Below are positions 16,587 through 26,144 of a DNA stretch of 64,000 nt, one piece after another (position 1 is the stretch's first letter; the number at the start of each line of letters is the position of its first letter). Both the position numbers and the translations under genes were made by a program. The stretch is taken from positions 7,564,001 through 7,628,000 of the forward strand of contig NZ_JARUBP010000001.1 of NCBI RefSeq assembly GCF_029626225.1, written 5' to 3'. The stretch comes from Asanoa sp. WMMD1127 (lineage in GTDB: Bacteria > Actinomycetota > Actinomycetes > Mycobacteriales > Micromonosporaceae). The notes under the pieces were generated by a model that was given only the letters and a program-made list of their open reading frames with translations, did not search any database and was not told the DNA's origin.

Positions 16587-18755
16587 TCAGACGCCGACCG
16601 GGACCTTGGGGGCCGGCTCGGACAGCTCCGCCCGCAGCTTCTCCCCCTCGATGTCGACGTTGGGCAGGGCGCGGTCGAGCCAGCGGGGCAGCCACCACGC
16701 GCCGCGGCCCAGCAGCGACATCACCGCCGGCACGATGGTCATCCGCACCACGAACGCGTCGATCGCGACGCCGAGCGCCAACGCGAAGCCGACCGACTTG
16801 ATGATCGGGTCGTCGATCAGCACGAAGCCGGCGAAGACGCTGGTCATGATCAGCGCCGCCGCGGTGACCACCCGGGCCCCGTGGCCCATGCCGGCGATCG
16901 TCGCCTCGTGCGCGCCGGCGCCGTGCACGTAGTCCTCGCGCATCCGGGACACCAGGAAGACCTCGTAGTCCATCGCCAACCCGAACAGGATGCCCACCAG
17001 CAGGATCGGCAGGAAGCTGATCAGCGGGCCGGGCGTACCGATGCCGAGCAGGTCGGCCAGGTGGCCCTCCTGGAAGATCCAGACGGTGATGCCGAACGTC
17101 GCGCCGACCGTCAGCAGGAAGCCCAGCGCCGCCTTGATCGGCACGAGGATCGAGCGGAAGACGAGCATCAGGAGCAGCACCGACAGGCCGACGACGATCA
17201 GCAGGTAGACCGGCAGCGCGTCGGCGAGCTTCTCCGACACGTCGACGCCGACCGCGGTCTGCCCGGTCACGGCGACGTCCGCGCCGCCGAGACCGTGGGT
17301 CTTCGCCCGCACGTCGTGCACCAGCGTCTCGGTGCTCTCTGCCGTCGGCCCCTCGGTGGGGATGATGCCGAGCAGCGCCGTCCGCTGGTCGCCACTGACG
17401 GTCGGCGGCGTTACGGCGACCAGGTTGGGCGTGCCCTCCAAAGCCGGGGCCACCTGCTGCACCGCCGCGGCGGTCTGCTCCGCCGAGTCGCTCGAGACGA
17501 CCAGCGTCAGCCGGCCGTTGAAGCCGGGCCCGAAGCCCTCGGCCACCATGTCGGCGGCGACGCGGGCGGGCGTACCCTCCGGTCCGGATCCGGCGTCCGG
17601 CAGCGCGAGCCGCATGTCCGCGGCGGGCAGCGCCAGGGCGCCCAGGCCGACGATCCCCAGGATGATCACGGGAATCCGGGCCCGGGTGATGAACCGCGCC
17701 CACCGGAAGCCGAAGCCCTCCTTGTGGGCGCGCGGCGCGGCGTCGCGCTGGCGGCGCGGCAGCACCCGCTTGCCTGCGAACCCGAGCAGCGCGGGCAGCA
17801 ACGTGATCGCCACGAGCACGGCGACCGCGACGGTGCCGGCGGCGGCGAGACCCATCGCGCTCAGGAAGGGGATGCCGACCACGGCGAGCCCGGCCAGCGC
17901 GATGACCACCGTGACGCCGGCGAACACGACGGCGGACCCGGCCGTACCCACCGCCCGGGCCGCGGCCTCCTCGGGCTCGATCCCCTCGACGAGGTGCTGG
18001 CGGTGCCGCGACGTGATGAACAGCGAGTAGTCGATGCCGACCGCGAGGCCGAGCATCAGCGCCAGCACCGGCGTCACGTCGGTCAGCGAGACCACGCTGC
18101 TGAGCGCGAACAGCCCCGCCATGCCGGCGCCGACGCCGATGAGCGCGTTGAGCATCGTCATGCCGGCGGCGACCAGCGACCCGAACGTCACCAGCAGCAC
18201 GACCAGCGCGACCACGACACCGATCGCCTCGGTGCTGCCGACCTCGGGCGGCGAGTTCATCACCTCACCGCCGTGCCCGACCCGTAGCCCCGCGGCCTCG
18301 GCGGCGGCACCGGCCTGCTCGTACGCGTCGCGCTCGGCATCGGTGAGCTCGTCGGCGCGGCCTTCGTACTGGACCTGGACCAGTGCGTACCGCGTGTCCT
18401 GGGAGATGGCCTTGGCCTGGAACGGGTCGACCGCGGCGACCACCCCCGGCAGCTGGTTGGCTTCGGCCACCAGCTGCTTGACGGCGTTGGTGAGCGGCGG
18501 GTCCGTCAGCGTGCGCCCCTCGGGCGCCCCCACGACGATCGTCCCGACCGCGCCACTGGCCTCGGGAAACTCGTGCTGCAGGGCATCGATCGCGCGCTGC
18601 GACTCGGTGCCCGGCATGGTGAAGTTGCTCGAGGTCGGGCCCTTGAAGGCGACGGCCGCGCCGCCGAGCCCGGCGAGCAGCACGAGCCAGAGCACGACGA
18701 CCAGCCTGCGCCGGCGGTACGCGGCCCGGCCCAGCCGGTAGAGCAGGGTTGCCAT
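16587..18755 (-). CDS. MMPL/RND-family transporter
   Basis: This 722-residue membrane protein has two MMPL repeats. Each has one helix, a large extracytoplasmic loop and five clustered helices (for example around residues 20-42, 175-300 and 505-690). Hallmarks are GIDYSLFITSRHR in the first half and its counterpart GLAMDYEVFLVSRMREDYVHG in the second, the proton-relay Asp-Tyr pairs. Such proteins export lipids or drugs. ATG 18755 begins 1 nt after the TetR stop, so it is translationally coupled and, with the operator at 19312, almost certainly repressed by that regulator. Confidence 0.9.
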   Translation of the reverse strand: MATLLYRLGRAAYRRRRLVVVLWLVLLAGLGGAAVAFKGPTSSNFTMPGTESQRAIDALQHEFPEASGAVGTIVVGAPEGRTLTDPPLTNAVKQLVAEANQLPGVVAAVDPFQAKAISQDTRYALVQVQYEGRADELTDAERDAYEQAGAAAEAAGLRVGHGGEVMNSPPEVGSTEAIGVVVALVVLLVTFGSLVAAGMTMLNALIGVGAGMAGLFALSSVVSLTDVTPVLALMLGLAVGIDYSLFITSRHRQHLVEGIEPEEAAARAVGTAGSAVVFAGVTVVIALAGLAVVGIPFLSAMGLAAAGTVAVAVLVAITLLPALLGFAGKRVLPRRQRDAAPRAHKEGFGFRWARFITRARIPVIILGIVGLGALALPAADMRLALPDAGSGPEGTPARVAADMVAEGFGPGFNGRLTLVVSSDSAEQTAAAVQQVAPALEGTPNLVAVTPPTVSGDQRTALLGIIPTEGPTAESTETLVHDVRAKTHGLGGADVAVTGQTAVGVDVSEKLADALPVYLLIVVGLSVLLLMLVFRSILVPIKAALGFLLTVGATFGITVWIFQEGHLADLLGIGTPGPLISFLPILLVGILFGLAMDYEVFLVSRMREDYVHGAGAHEATIAGMGHGARVVTAAALIMTSVFAGFVLIDDPIIKSVGFALALGVAIDAFVVRMTIVPAVMSLLGRGAWWLPRWLDRALPNVDIEGEKLRAELSEPAPKVPVGV

Positions 18756-18756
18756 G

Positions 18757-19299
18757 TCAGTCCTTCTTCCCGGGTATGAGGGCACGGCGGGCCACGGCGA
18801 TCAACGCCGGTCGCAACTCCGCCTCAACACGCTTGTCATCGATGACCACAGCCGCGATCCCACCGAGCAACACCTCGGCGGCGACGTGGTCGGCCGGATC
18901 GGCGGACCGCCCGGCGAAACCGGCCCTGAGGGCGTCGGTCAGCTCCCGAACCGCGGCGAACGCGGGCTCCTGCAGGAACTGCGGGGTGACGTCGTAGATC
19001 AGCGCGACCTCGCGCCGGTAGCGCAGCACGAGCTCGACGAACCCGTCGATGGCGACCTCCTGGACGCCCTTGTCGTCGACGCCGGCGAGTCTCGCGACGA
19101 GGTCGATCAGTGCCTGCTTGGCGGGCTCCAGGAGGGCAAGGAGGATCGCGTCCTTGTGGGCGAAGTGGTAGAGCAGGGTCGCCTTGGAACACCCCACCTC
19201 AGCGGCGATGTCGTGCAGGGAGGTGCCTTTGAAGCCGTACCGGGTAAACAGCTCCCCGGCGACCCGCAGGATCTCGTCACGCGTCCGAATGCGAACCAC
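18757..19299 (-). CDS. TetR-family repressor of the MMPL exporter
   Basis: This 180-residue regulator has a canonical HTH (RDEILRVAGELFTRYGFKGT... AAEVGCSKATLLYHFAHKDAIL) and a variable ligand-binding domain. GTG 19299 was chosen over ATG 19365: AGGAAG lies upstream of it, and the longer frame would run through the operator palindrome. It is directly upstream of, and coupled to, the MMPL transporter. The likely model is derepression by the exporter's substrate. Confidence 0.88.
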   Translation of the reverse strand: MVRIRTRDEILRVAGELFTRYGFKGTSLHDIAAEVGCSKATLLYHFAHKDAILLALLEPAKQALIDLVARLAGVDDKGVQEVAIDGFVELVLRYRREVALIYDVTPQFLQEPAFAAVRELTDALRAGFAGRSADPADHVAAEVLLGGIAAVVIDDKRVEAELRPALIAVARRALIPGKKD

Positions 19300-19311
19300 G
19301 GACTCATTCTT

Positions 19312-19347
19312 CCTGACCGCTCGGTCAGATTCTGACCGAGCGGTCAG
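19312..19347. promoter_or_regulatory. double TetR operator
   Basis: Two half-sites, TGACCGCTCGGTCA (19314-19327) and TGACCGAGCGGTCA (19333-19346), together form a near-perfect palindrome of about 35 bp. This is the classical TetR-type TGACC...GGTCA. It sits between the repressor and the divergent gene at 19380 and could control both. Confidence 0.85.
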
Positions 19348-19366
19348 TTCGGTGGCCCAGGTCACA

Positions 19367-19372
19367 TATCAT
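19367..19372 (+). promoter_or_regulatory. -10 element TATCAT, leaderless start
   Basis: TATCAT ends exactly 7 nt before ATG 19380, and no Shine-Dalgarno is present. Confidence 0.5.
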
Positions 19373-19379
19373 CGCCGCC

Positions 19380-19979
19380 ATGTGGGCCAACCTCACCCAG
19401 CCACAAGCCGTCCTGCTCGCCGGCTTGTTCGGCGCAGCGGGAGCGGTACTTGGTGGCCTCATCGCGAATGTCGCCGGTCAGTGGATCGGCTCGGGCGGCC
19501 AGCGCCGTCGGCAATGGCTGGAGTTGCGCCACGTCGCATACGCAGAAGTGCTGGAGTGCTTCCACGCCGCGTGGGCCCTCTATGACGATGCCGGGGCTCG
19601 GCAGCCGTCACGCAGGGAAGAGGAACGAGCAGGCCTGAAACTGCTGGCGGCCTTTTCTCGCGCCGCACTGCTGACTCGAAGACGATCCACTGACCAGGCG
19701 TTGACGCGCTTGCATACCGCGGCGCAGGCCCTTTGGTCACGAGACGGACGTAGATGGTCCGAGGTCGACGACGCGTGCCGCGCCGCTGAGGCGGCATTCC
19801 GCCAGGCCGCTCGCGCCGAGCTCGGGATGCGGAGGCACCCCATGACCGATCGCCGGACGGAGGAGCCGTCAGCTGCTGCGTTTGAGGGCCAGCTTGATAC
19901 TGATCGCTCCGTCTCCGTCAGCGGCGCCGATGAGGACCCCGCCGGAGCTGAGCACACTGATGCCGAACGTCGCTTCTAG
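19380..19979 (+). CDS. small membrane-anchored hypothetical protein
   Basis: This 199-residue protein has one N-terminal transmembrane segment (residues 10-36, Gly/Ala/Leu-rich) and a charged helical cytoplasmic region (WLELRHVAYAEVLECFHAAW...). I recognise no family. The last 37 or so codons run antisense into the convergent Trypco1 gene (111-nt overlap), so the tail may be recently acquired read-through. The start is supported by the leaderless -10. It is divergent from the TetR/MMPL operon and shares its operator region. Its base composition is less G/C-biased than its neighbours. Confidence 0.6.
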   Translation: MWANLTQPQAVLLAGLFGAAGAVLGGLIANVAGQWIGSGGQRRRQWLELRHVAYAEVLECFHAAWALYDDAGARQPSRREEERAGLKLLAAFSRAALLTRRRSTDQALTRLHTAAQALWSRDGRRWSEVDDACRAAEAAFRQAARAELGMRRHPMTDRRTEEPSAAAFEGQLDTDRSVSVSGADEDPAGAEHTDAERRF

Positions 19980-20174
19980 GGACTCCACCTGCCACGATGG
20001 CGACTCGGCGGTGGCGTTGGCGGCGTCTTGCGCGATGTTCACGATTTCCAGGAGCGCGGCTCGCAACTCGCCACGGCGCGCTTCGATCGGGGTCGTGCCG
20101 CGGCGGTAAGGGCCTATCTGCCGCCCGCTCGCGGCGATCTCGACGGTCTCCACAAGCAGTTTCTCGACAGTCAT
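19869..20174 (-). CDS. Trypco1 (CU044_2847-family) trypsin-co-occurring protein
   Basis: This 101-residue protein matches the Trypco1 / CU044_2847 pattern: an N-terminal strand pair (LLVETVEIA), a central helix (ELRAALLEIVNIAQDAANA) and the diagnostic C-terminal VESLEATFGISVLSSGGVLI followed by SIKLALKR. This domain was named for co-occurring with trypsin-like proteases in predicted actinobacterial conflict or signalling systems. The protease gene is divergent, about 130 bp away. ATG 20174 has GAGGTG upstream. It probably binds or regulates the protease or its target; this is not proven. Confidence 0.8.
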   Translation of the reverse strand: MTVEKLLVETVEIAASGRQIGPYRRGTTPIEARRGELRAALLEIVNIAQDAANATAESPSWQVESLEATFGISVLSSGGVLIGAADGDGAISIKLALKRSS

Positions 20175-20289
20175 TCCAGCTTCACCTCAAGCCGCACCGT
20201 GTTGGACCGTCCACCATGACACCAATCAATGATCTTGTCACGGCAGGAAACCATCCGGACAGGCGATAAGTAAGTCAGCCTCACCGGCA

Positions 20290-20295
20290 TATCGT
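20290..20295 (+). promoter_or_regulatory. -10 element TATCGT, leaderless start of protease
   Basis: TATCGT ends 7 nt before ATG 20303. This selects that ATG over the GTG at 20294, which lies inside the element. Confidence 0.5.
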
Positions 20296-20302
20296 GAACG
20301 CG

Positions 20303-21166
20303 ATGAGCAATAGCCAGGCTCCGGCGGATCAGGAAGCGTGGGGCCAGGACGACGAGTACGTTGTCCAGCTTCGCAACGAAGAGAAAACACTGGGCGCCGC
20401 CTTCTTCGTGACAGCCCGGTTCCTGCTGACGGCCGCCCACGTTCTTCATCCCCTGCCGCGCGATCAAACCACGGTTGAGATCGTGCACAGCGGAGTCCGC
20501 CTCCAGGGACGCATCGCTCAGCGAACCAGCCGCTTCGACGTAGCGTTGATCGAACTCGTCGATGACCGGCCCGGCCGGGTGCGACCGCCGCCGGCCGGCC
20601 GTTGCCGCCCACGTGAAGATTGGTGTTCGCCTTACCGCCCCGATGTCGGCGAGCCCGCCCTGACCGGCTCGGTGGAAGCTGTGGACATCGCCTACCAGTG
20701 CGAGGAGGGCGAGGTGATGCGCGCTCTCCAGCTGGTCTCCCGGCTTGACCTCGGTGATTTCTCCGGCTACTCCGGAGCGCCTGTCGAGCGCGTTGTTACC
20801 GACGCGCGACCCACGTTGGCCGGTCTGTTGCTCGAGCAGGTTTGGCGCCGTGAGACTGGGCCTCGCCAGGCGCGAACGGCCTCTAATGTGCTGTTCGCTG
20901 GAACCCTCGCGCAGGCACTCTCCTGTTTCGACCATTTCGACGTCGGCCATCTCTTGTCCGTGCTCACCAAGCCGAACCAGGACGACGCGCCGACGGACGC
21001 CGCCAACGTCGTGACTTCCAGTCGCGCCACAAAGGCAGTTCAAGAGGCTGACATTCTGCTGAGGGCGCTTGACGACTGGGCGGCCCGCGGCATCTACGAC
21101 GACGGGGAGTTGTCGCTGCTGAGGCTCCGGGTCGCCAACAACGTCATCGATAGCGCGATGAGATGA
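20303..21166 (+). CDS. intracellular trypsin-like serine protease
   Basis: This 287-residue S1-fold (chymotrypsin/trypsin-like) protease has no signal peptide, so it probably acts in the cytoplasm. The catalytic triad is intact: His46 in LLTAAHVL, Asp79 in RFDVALIEL, and Ser157 in GDFSGYSGAPV. The last 45 or so residues form a helical tail outside the protease fold. The gene ends in an ATGA overlap with the TPR-sigma fusion gene, so the two are made together. With the divergent Trypco1 gene this makes a compact protease/regulator locus. A role in cleaving the adjacent sigma fusion is my inference. Confidence 0.85.
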   Translation: MSNSQAPADQEAWGQDDEYVVQLRNEEKTLGAAFFVTARFLLTAAHVLHPLPRDQTTVEIVHSGVRLQGRIAQRTSRFDVALIELVDDRPGRVRPPPAGRCRPREDWCSPYRPDVGEPALTGSVEAVDIAYQCEEGEVMRALQLVSRLDLGDFSGYSGAPVERVVTDARPTLAGLLLEQVWRRETGPRQARTASNVLFAGTLAQALSCFDHFDVGHLLSVLTKPNQDDAPTDAANVVTSSRATKAVQEADILLRALDDWAARGIYDDGELSLLRLRVANNVIDSAMR

Positions 21167-23154
21167 GTCGGATATCAGGTGATCTGCTCGGCGCCGCCGA
21201 AGGGCTAGTTCTCGGAGCATCGACGAACGAGGAGCAGGCGGTCGTTCAGCAGGTGTCGCGTCTCGTCGACGAGCTCGACCGCTCGGTGGCGACGCGTGAC
21301 TGGCCACGCATCAGATATCTCGCCGTTCTCCTTGACCGATCTGGTCTACAGCCCGGAGCGGCATCCCTCCTGCTACGGGTGGCCGAGATCGCAGCTGGAC
21401 TGGCGGTGGGAGCTGAAGCCAACAATCTGCGTGCGATGCTGGCGATCCGCGACGGTCGGCCGCGGGAGGGCGCGGAAATTCTCGAGGACGCCTTTCTCGA
21501 GGCCAGCATCTGCGGGGCCGACGTGCTAGGTCCCATCACGGTCAACCTGGTCACGGCGTACCAGCTGATGGGCGACCCGTCGGCCACAGCCAAATGGCTC
21601 GACCGCTGCGATCGACTCTTGCCACGCGACGCGACCGCGACCGCGGTCCGGACACAGGAGTGGATCTCGCGGGGTGGCCTTGCAGCAAATGAGATCGACG
21701 GCCGGGGCGTAAGTCGCGCGCTCGAGGAGATCGTCGGTTCGACCGGCCGGCAGGCCGGCGCCGGACCGCCGACGGACGCGGTCACGGCGGCTGAAGTAGC
21801 GCGGCTGGGGCTCGAAGCGGGGCGGCTGAACGGTGATCCCGAGCTGATGCGTAGGTGCGCCGACACCCTCGAGTCGCTTGGGCAGTTGATCGGTTCGACT
21901 TACGACGCGGACGACACCCGCGCCCTGGTGGTCCACGCCAACGCGGCGGTTGCGGGATTCGAGGTCGCGCGTCACAGCGACGCCGGGAACGTCGCCGCTG
22001 CGGCGAATCGGCTTAGGGACATCGCGGAAAATGTGCGCATTTCGCTGGGCGACAGCCATCCGAAGACGCTGGCGCTCGCCGCAAACGCGTTGATAGCAGA
22101 CCTCGAGCGAGCGCGCACCGAGACCTCCTTATCCTCTTTCGAGCAGGCGATACGCGAGTTGGACCACTTGGCCGCACGGCAGGCGGCCATCTTGGGCCCA
22201 ACTCACGCACAGACGCTCACGAGCCAGGCCAACCTCGCTTGCGCACGGGTGGAACTGGCGCTACAGACAGCGTCGCCAGCTCTGCTGGATCGCGCGACGA
22301 ACGCCCTGTCCAGCGCGATCGAGGCGTGCTCAAACGCGCTCGGCGACGACCACCCGGCAACTCTGGTTCTTCGACAGCAGCTTCGCATCTGCGACGATCA
22401 ATCCGGTTCGGAGACGTCGGGTGGCCTGGCCACTCGGGTGCTGCCGAAGACTCGGCAGGATCGAGGTGGCGGCTACTCGTCCTTCGAGCTGGCTGGGCAG
22501 CGCCTCTTGCACGGGCCTAACTGGCAGCCACCTCCAACTCCCGGGAAACAGCCTGACGCTGGCCAGGACTCGCCCGGGGCGGCGCCGAGCCGCTCGGACG
22601 AGGTCGGCACGCTGGTGGAACGGGCTCAGGCAGGTGATTCGGATGCGTTCGGCCAGATCTACGACCGGTACTTCGACACGGTGTTCCGCTTCATCTATTT
22701 CAGGGTCGGGAATCAGCTTCTGGCCGAAGATCTGACGTCGGACACATTTCTTCGGGCCCATAAGCGCATCCACAGCTTCAGCTGGGGGTCGCGTGACCTT
22801 GGAGCCTGGCTGGTGACGATCGCTCGTAACCTCGTAGCTGATCATTTCAAATCCGGCCGGTACCGGCTGGAGGCGATCACCGGAGAGGCGCTCGGCACCG
22901 GCCGGCAGGACGACAGCCCCGAAGGCCGTCCCGAGGACACGGTTGTCGATCACATCACGAACGTCACCCTGCTCACCGCAGTGAAACAGCTCCCCCCTGA
23001 GATGCAGGAAGTGATTGTGCTGCGCTTCTTGCAGGGCTTCTCGGTTGCCGAGACGGCACAGGCGATGGGCCGTAACGAAGGCTCGGTGAAGGCGCTTCAG
23101 TACCGCGCCGTTCGACGGTTGGCGCGGTTGTTGCCGGAGGGCTTCCAGCCATAG
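21163..23154 (+). CDS. TPR protein fused to a BldN-like ECF sigma factor
   Basis: This is a single 663-residue reading frame. Residues 1-410 are alpha-helical with TPR-type repeats, including three kinesin-light-chain-like signatures (LGDSHPKTLALAANAL about 295, LGPTHAQTLTSQANLA about 345, LGDDHPATLVL about 394). A Pro/Gly/Ser linker (about 411-478) follows. Residues 481-566 are sigma region 2 (YDRYFDTVFRFIYFRVG, LTSDTFLRAHKRI) and 600-657 are region 4 (LPPEMQEVIVLRFLQGFSVA, ALQYRAVRRLARLLP). The sigma half closely resembles BldN, which is made with an N-terminal pro-region removed by proteolysis. Here the N-terminal region is far larger and a trypsin-like protease is coupled upstream. A rare TTA codon and less biased codons suggest a distinct history. 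Confidence 0.88.
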   Translation: MSRISGDLLGAAEGLVLGASTNEEQAVVQQVSRLVDELDRSVATRDWPRIRYLAVLLDRSGLQPGAASLLLRVAEIAAGLAVGAEANNLRAMLAIRDGRPREGAEILEDAFLEASICGADVLGPITVNLVTAYQLMGDPSATAKWLDRCDRLLPRDATATAVRTQEWISRGGLAANEIDGRGVSRALEEIVGSTGRQAGAGPPTDAVTAAEVARLGLEAGRLNGDPELMRRCADTLESLGQLIGSTYDADDTRALVVHANAAVAGFEVARHSDAGNVAAAANRLRDIAENVRISLGDSHPKTLALAANALIADLERARTETSLSSFEQAIRELDHLAARQAAILGPTHAQTLTSQANLACARVELALQTASPALLDRATNALSSAIEACSNALGDDHPATLVLRQQLRICDDQSGSETSGGLATRVLPKTRQDRGGGYSSFELAGQRLLHGPNWQPPPTPGKQPDAGQDSPGAAPSRSDEVGTLVERAQAGDSDAFGQIYDRYFDTVFRFIYFRVGNQLLAEDLTSDTFLRAHKRIHSFSWGSRDLGAWLVTIARNLVADHFKSGRYRLEAITGEALGTGRQDDSPEGRPEDTVVDHITNVTLLTAVKQLPPEMQEVIVLRFLQGFSVAETAQAMGRNEGSVKALQYRAVRRLARLLPEGFQP

Positions 23155-23188
23155 CCGAACGGTCCGTGTCCTTTGTAGCGTCGAAACG

Positions 23189-23226
23189 GAGGAGGGCCAC
23201 GGCTCGACCGAGCCGCGACCCTCCTC
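23189..23226. terminator. bidirectional terminator hairpin
   Basis: GAGGAGGG / CCCTCCTC outer stem with an inner CGGCTC / GAGCCG stem. It lies between the convergent TPR-sigma and aceE genes. Confidence 0.65.
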
Positions 23227-23245
23227 TCTCGACAGCCTTGACGAC

Positions 23246-25990
23246 CTACGAGTCGCCGCCGGTTTCGCCCACCGGGGCGGCGTTGACGTCGTCGATCGCG
23301 TACTTGCGGGCCGCTTCCACCGGGACCGCAGGGGCGATCTCCCCACGAACCGCGAGCTGCCGCAGCGTCGCCACCGCGACCGATTCCGCGTCCACGTGGA
23401 AGTGGCGGCGCAGCGCGTGCCGGGTGTCCGACAGGCCGAAGCCGTCCGTGCCCAGCGACGTCCAATCCCCCGGCACCCAGCGCGAAATCAGGTCAGGAAC
23501 CGCCCGCATGAAGTCGCTGACCGCGACCACTGGCCCCTCGGCGCCCGCCAGCTTGCGGCGCACATAGGGCACCCGCGGCTCCGCGCCCGGGTGCAGCAGG
23601 TTGTATTCCTCGGCCTGCACCGCGTCGCGGCGCAGCTCGGTCCAGGACGTCACCGACCACACGTCGGCCGCGACGCCCCAGTCCTGCGCGAGCAGCTGCT
23701 GGGCCTTGAGCGCCCACTGCATGCCCGTACCCGAGGCCAGGATGTTGGCCTTGATGCCGCCACCTTCGACGGTCGGCGCCGGCGAGTAGCGGTACATGCC
23801 GCGGAGCAGGCCCTCGACGTCGAGGTCGACCGGCTCGGCCGGCTGCAGGATCGGCTCGTTGTACACGGTCAGGTAGTAGAAGACGTTCTCCTGCTCCTCG
23901 CCGTACATCCGGTGCAGGCCGCGTTCGACGATGTGCGCGATCTCGAACGCGAAGGCCGGGTCCCACGCCACGACCGCCGGGTTGGTGGCGGCGATCAGGT
24001 GGGAGTGGCCGTCCTCGTGCTGGAGGCCCTCACCGTTCAGGGTGGTGCGGCCCGCGGTGGCGCCCAGGACGAAGCCGCGGGTCATCTGGTCCGCGGCCGC
24101 CCAGAAGCCGTCGCCGGTGCGCTGGAAGCCGAACATCGAGTAGAAGATGTAGAGCGGGATCATCGGCTCGCCGTGGGTGGCGTAGGAGCTGCCCGCGGCG
24201 GTGAACGACGCGACCGAGCCGGCCTCGTTGATGCCCTCGTGCAGGATCTGGCCGCCGGTGGCCTCCTTGTAGGACAGGAACAGCTCCCGGTCGACCGGCG
24301 TGTAGTTCTGCCCGTGCGGCGAGTAGATCTTCTGCGTCGGGAACAGCGAGTCCATGCCGAAGGTGCGCGCCTCGTCCGGGATGATCGGCACCCAGCGCTT
24401 GCCGAACTCGCGGTCCTTCATGACGTCCTTGAGGAGGCGTACGAAGGCCATGGTGGTGGCGACCTTCTGCTTGCCCGACCCGCGCTTGACGTCGGCGAAG
24501 CGCTCGCTGCCCGGGATCTGCAGCGGGATCACCTTGGTGTTGCGCGACGGCAGGTAGCCGCCGAGCGCGCGCCGCCGCTCGTGGAGGTATTCGAGCTCCT
24601 CCTTCTTCGGCTGGACGTACGGCGGGAGGTAGGGGTTCTCCTCGAGCTGCTGGTCGGAGACGTCGAGGTAGAGCCGGTCGCGGAACGTCTTGAGGTCGTC
24701 CAGCGTCAGCTTCTTCATCTGGTGCGTGGCGTTGCGGCCCTCGAACGACGAGCCGAGCGTCCAGCCCTTGATCGTCTTGGCGAGGATGACCGTCGGCTGG
24801 CCGGTGTGCTCGGTGGCCGCCTTGTACGCCGCGTAGATCTTGCGGTAGTCGTGCCCGCCGCGCTTGAGGTTCCAGATCTCGTCGTCGGACATGCCTTCGA
24901 CCATCTTGCGGGTACGCGCGTCGCGGCCGAAGAAGTGCTCACGGACGTACGCGCCGGACTCCGCCTTGTAGGTCTGGTAGTCGCCGTCCGGGGTGCTGTT
25001 CATGAGGTTGACCAGCGCGCCGTCGGCGTCGGCGGCGAGCAGCGGGTCCCACTCGCGGCCCCAGACGACCTTGATCACGTTCCAGCCGGCGCCGCGGAAG
25101 AACGCCTCCAGCTCCTGGATGACCTTGCCGTTGCCGCGCACCGGGCCGTCGAGCCGCTGCAGGTTGCAGTTGATCACGAAGGTCAGGTTGTCGAGCTCCT
25201 CGCGGGCCGCGACGCCGATCGCGCCGAGCGACTCGGGCTCGTCCATCTCGCCGTCGCCCAGGAACGCCCATACGTGCTGGTCGGAGGTGTCCTTGATGCC
25301 CCGGTGCTGCAGGTAGCGGTTGAACCGGGCCTGGTAGATCGCGTTGAGCCCGCCGAGGCCCATCGAGACCGTCGGGAACTCCCAGAAGTCCGGCATGAGC
25401 CGCGGGTGCGGGTAGGACGGCAGGCCGCCACCGAGCCCGGCGTGGGACAGCTCCTGACGGAAGCCGTCGAGCCGCTCCTCGGACAGGCGACCCTCGAGGA
25501 ACGCGCGCGCGTACATGCCGGGCGACGCGTGGCCCTGGTAGAAGATGTGGTCCCCACCGCCCGGGTGGCTCTTGCCCCGGAAGAAGTGGTTGAAGCCGAC
25601 CTCGTAGAGCGCCGCGGCGCTGGCGTAGGTCGAGATGTGGCCGCCGACGCCGATCTCGGGGCGCTGGGCGCGGTGCACCAGCATCGCGGCGTTCCAGCGG
25701 ATGTAGGCGCGGATCCGCCGCTCGACGAACTCGTCGCCCGGGAACCAGGGCTCACGCTCCGGCGGAATCGTGTTGATGTAGTCGGTGGTGGTCAGCGGTG
25801 GGACGCCGACGTTGCGCTCGCGCGCCCGCTCCAGCAACCGCAACATCACATAGCGGGCGCGCTTGGCGCCACCCGCGTCGATGACTCCGTCGAGCGACTC
25901 GACCCATTCGGCGGTTTCCTCGGGGTCGACGTCCGGAAGCTGGCTCGGCAGGCCGTCACTGATCACCGGGCGCTTGCGTTCCGTAGCCAC
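23246..25990 (-). CDS. aceE: pyruvate dehydrogenase E1 component (homodimeric)
   Basis: This 914-residue thiamine-diphosphate enzyme decarboxylates pyruvate and passes the acetyl group to the lipoyl E2 of the pyruvate dehydrogenase complex. Full family length is present, with the ThDP/Mg motif [10 protein letters not shown]...[10 protein letters not shown], the N-terminal [20 protein letters not shown], and the conserved [13 protein letters not shown] and [11 protein letters not shown] blocks. GTG 25990 is preferred because GAGGA is 6 nt upstream; the ATG at 25996 directly abuts it. E2 and E3 are not in the window. Confidence 0.95.
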   Translation of the reverse strand: MATERKRPVISDGLPSQLPDVDPEETAEWVESLDGVIDAGGAKRARYVMLRLLERARERNVGVPPLTTTDYINTIPPEREPWFPGDEFVERRIRAYIRWNAAMLVHRAQRPEIGVGGHISTYASAAALYEVGFNHFFRGKSHPGGGDHIFYQGHASPGMYARAFLEGRLSEERLDGFRQELSHAGLGGGLPSYPHPRLMPDFWEFPTVSMGLGGLNAIYQARFNRYLQHRGIKDTSDQHVWAFLGDGEMDEPESLGAIGVAAREELDNLTFVINCNLQRLDGPVRGNGKVIQELEAFFRGAGWNVIKVVWGREWDPLLAADADGALVNLMNSTPDGDYQTYKAESGAYVREHFFGRDARTRKMVEGMSDDEIWNLKRGGHDYRKIYAAYKAATEHTGQPTVILAKTIKGWTLGSSFEGRNATHQMKKLTLDDLKTFRDRLYLDVSDQQLEENPYLPPYVQPKKEELEYLHERRRALGGYLPSRNTKVIPLQIPGSERFADVKRGSGKQKVATTMAFVRLLKDVMKDREFGKRWVPIIPDEARTFGMDSLFPTQKIYSPHGQNYTPVDRELFLSYKEATGGQILHEGINEAGSVASFTAAGSSYATHGEPMIPLYIFYSMFGFQRTGDGFWAAADQMTRGFVLGATAGRTTLNGEGLQHEDGHSHLIAATNPAVVAWDPAFAFEIAHIVERGLHRMYGEEQENVFYYLTVYNEPILQPAEPVDLDVEGLLRGMYRYSPAPTVEGGGIKANILASGTGMQWALKAQQLLAQDWGVAADVWSVTSWTELRRDAVQAEEYNLLHPGAEPRVPYVRRKLAGAEGPVVAVSDFMRAVPDLISRWVPGDWTSLGTDGFGLSDTRHALRRHFHVDAESVAVATLRQLAVRGEIAPAVPVEAARKYAIDDVNAAPVGETGGDS

Positions 25991-26144
25991 AGGCATTCCT
26001 CAGATTGTGGGGACGACTGACATTTCGGAGCCAAGTGTCCCGGGTGTGGGATTCGTCTCCAACGCCATCCTGCCCCTTTTCTCACCCGGGCGTCACGTCA
26101 CGTACTGCCAGACGCGACACGCGACACACATACCAACCGGTAAC

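Noticed and set aside
20294-20302. GTG at 20294 as the protease start
   Set aside because: It lies within the TATCGT element whose 7-nt spacing fits the ATG at 20303.
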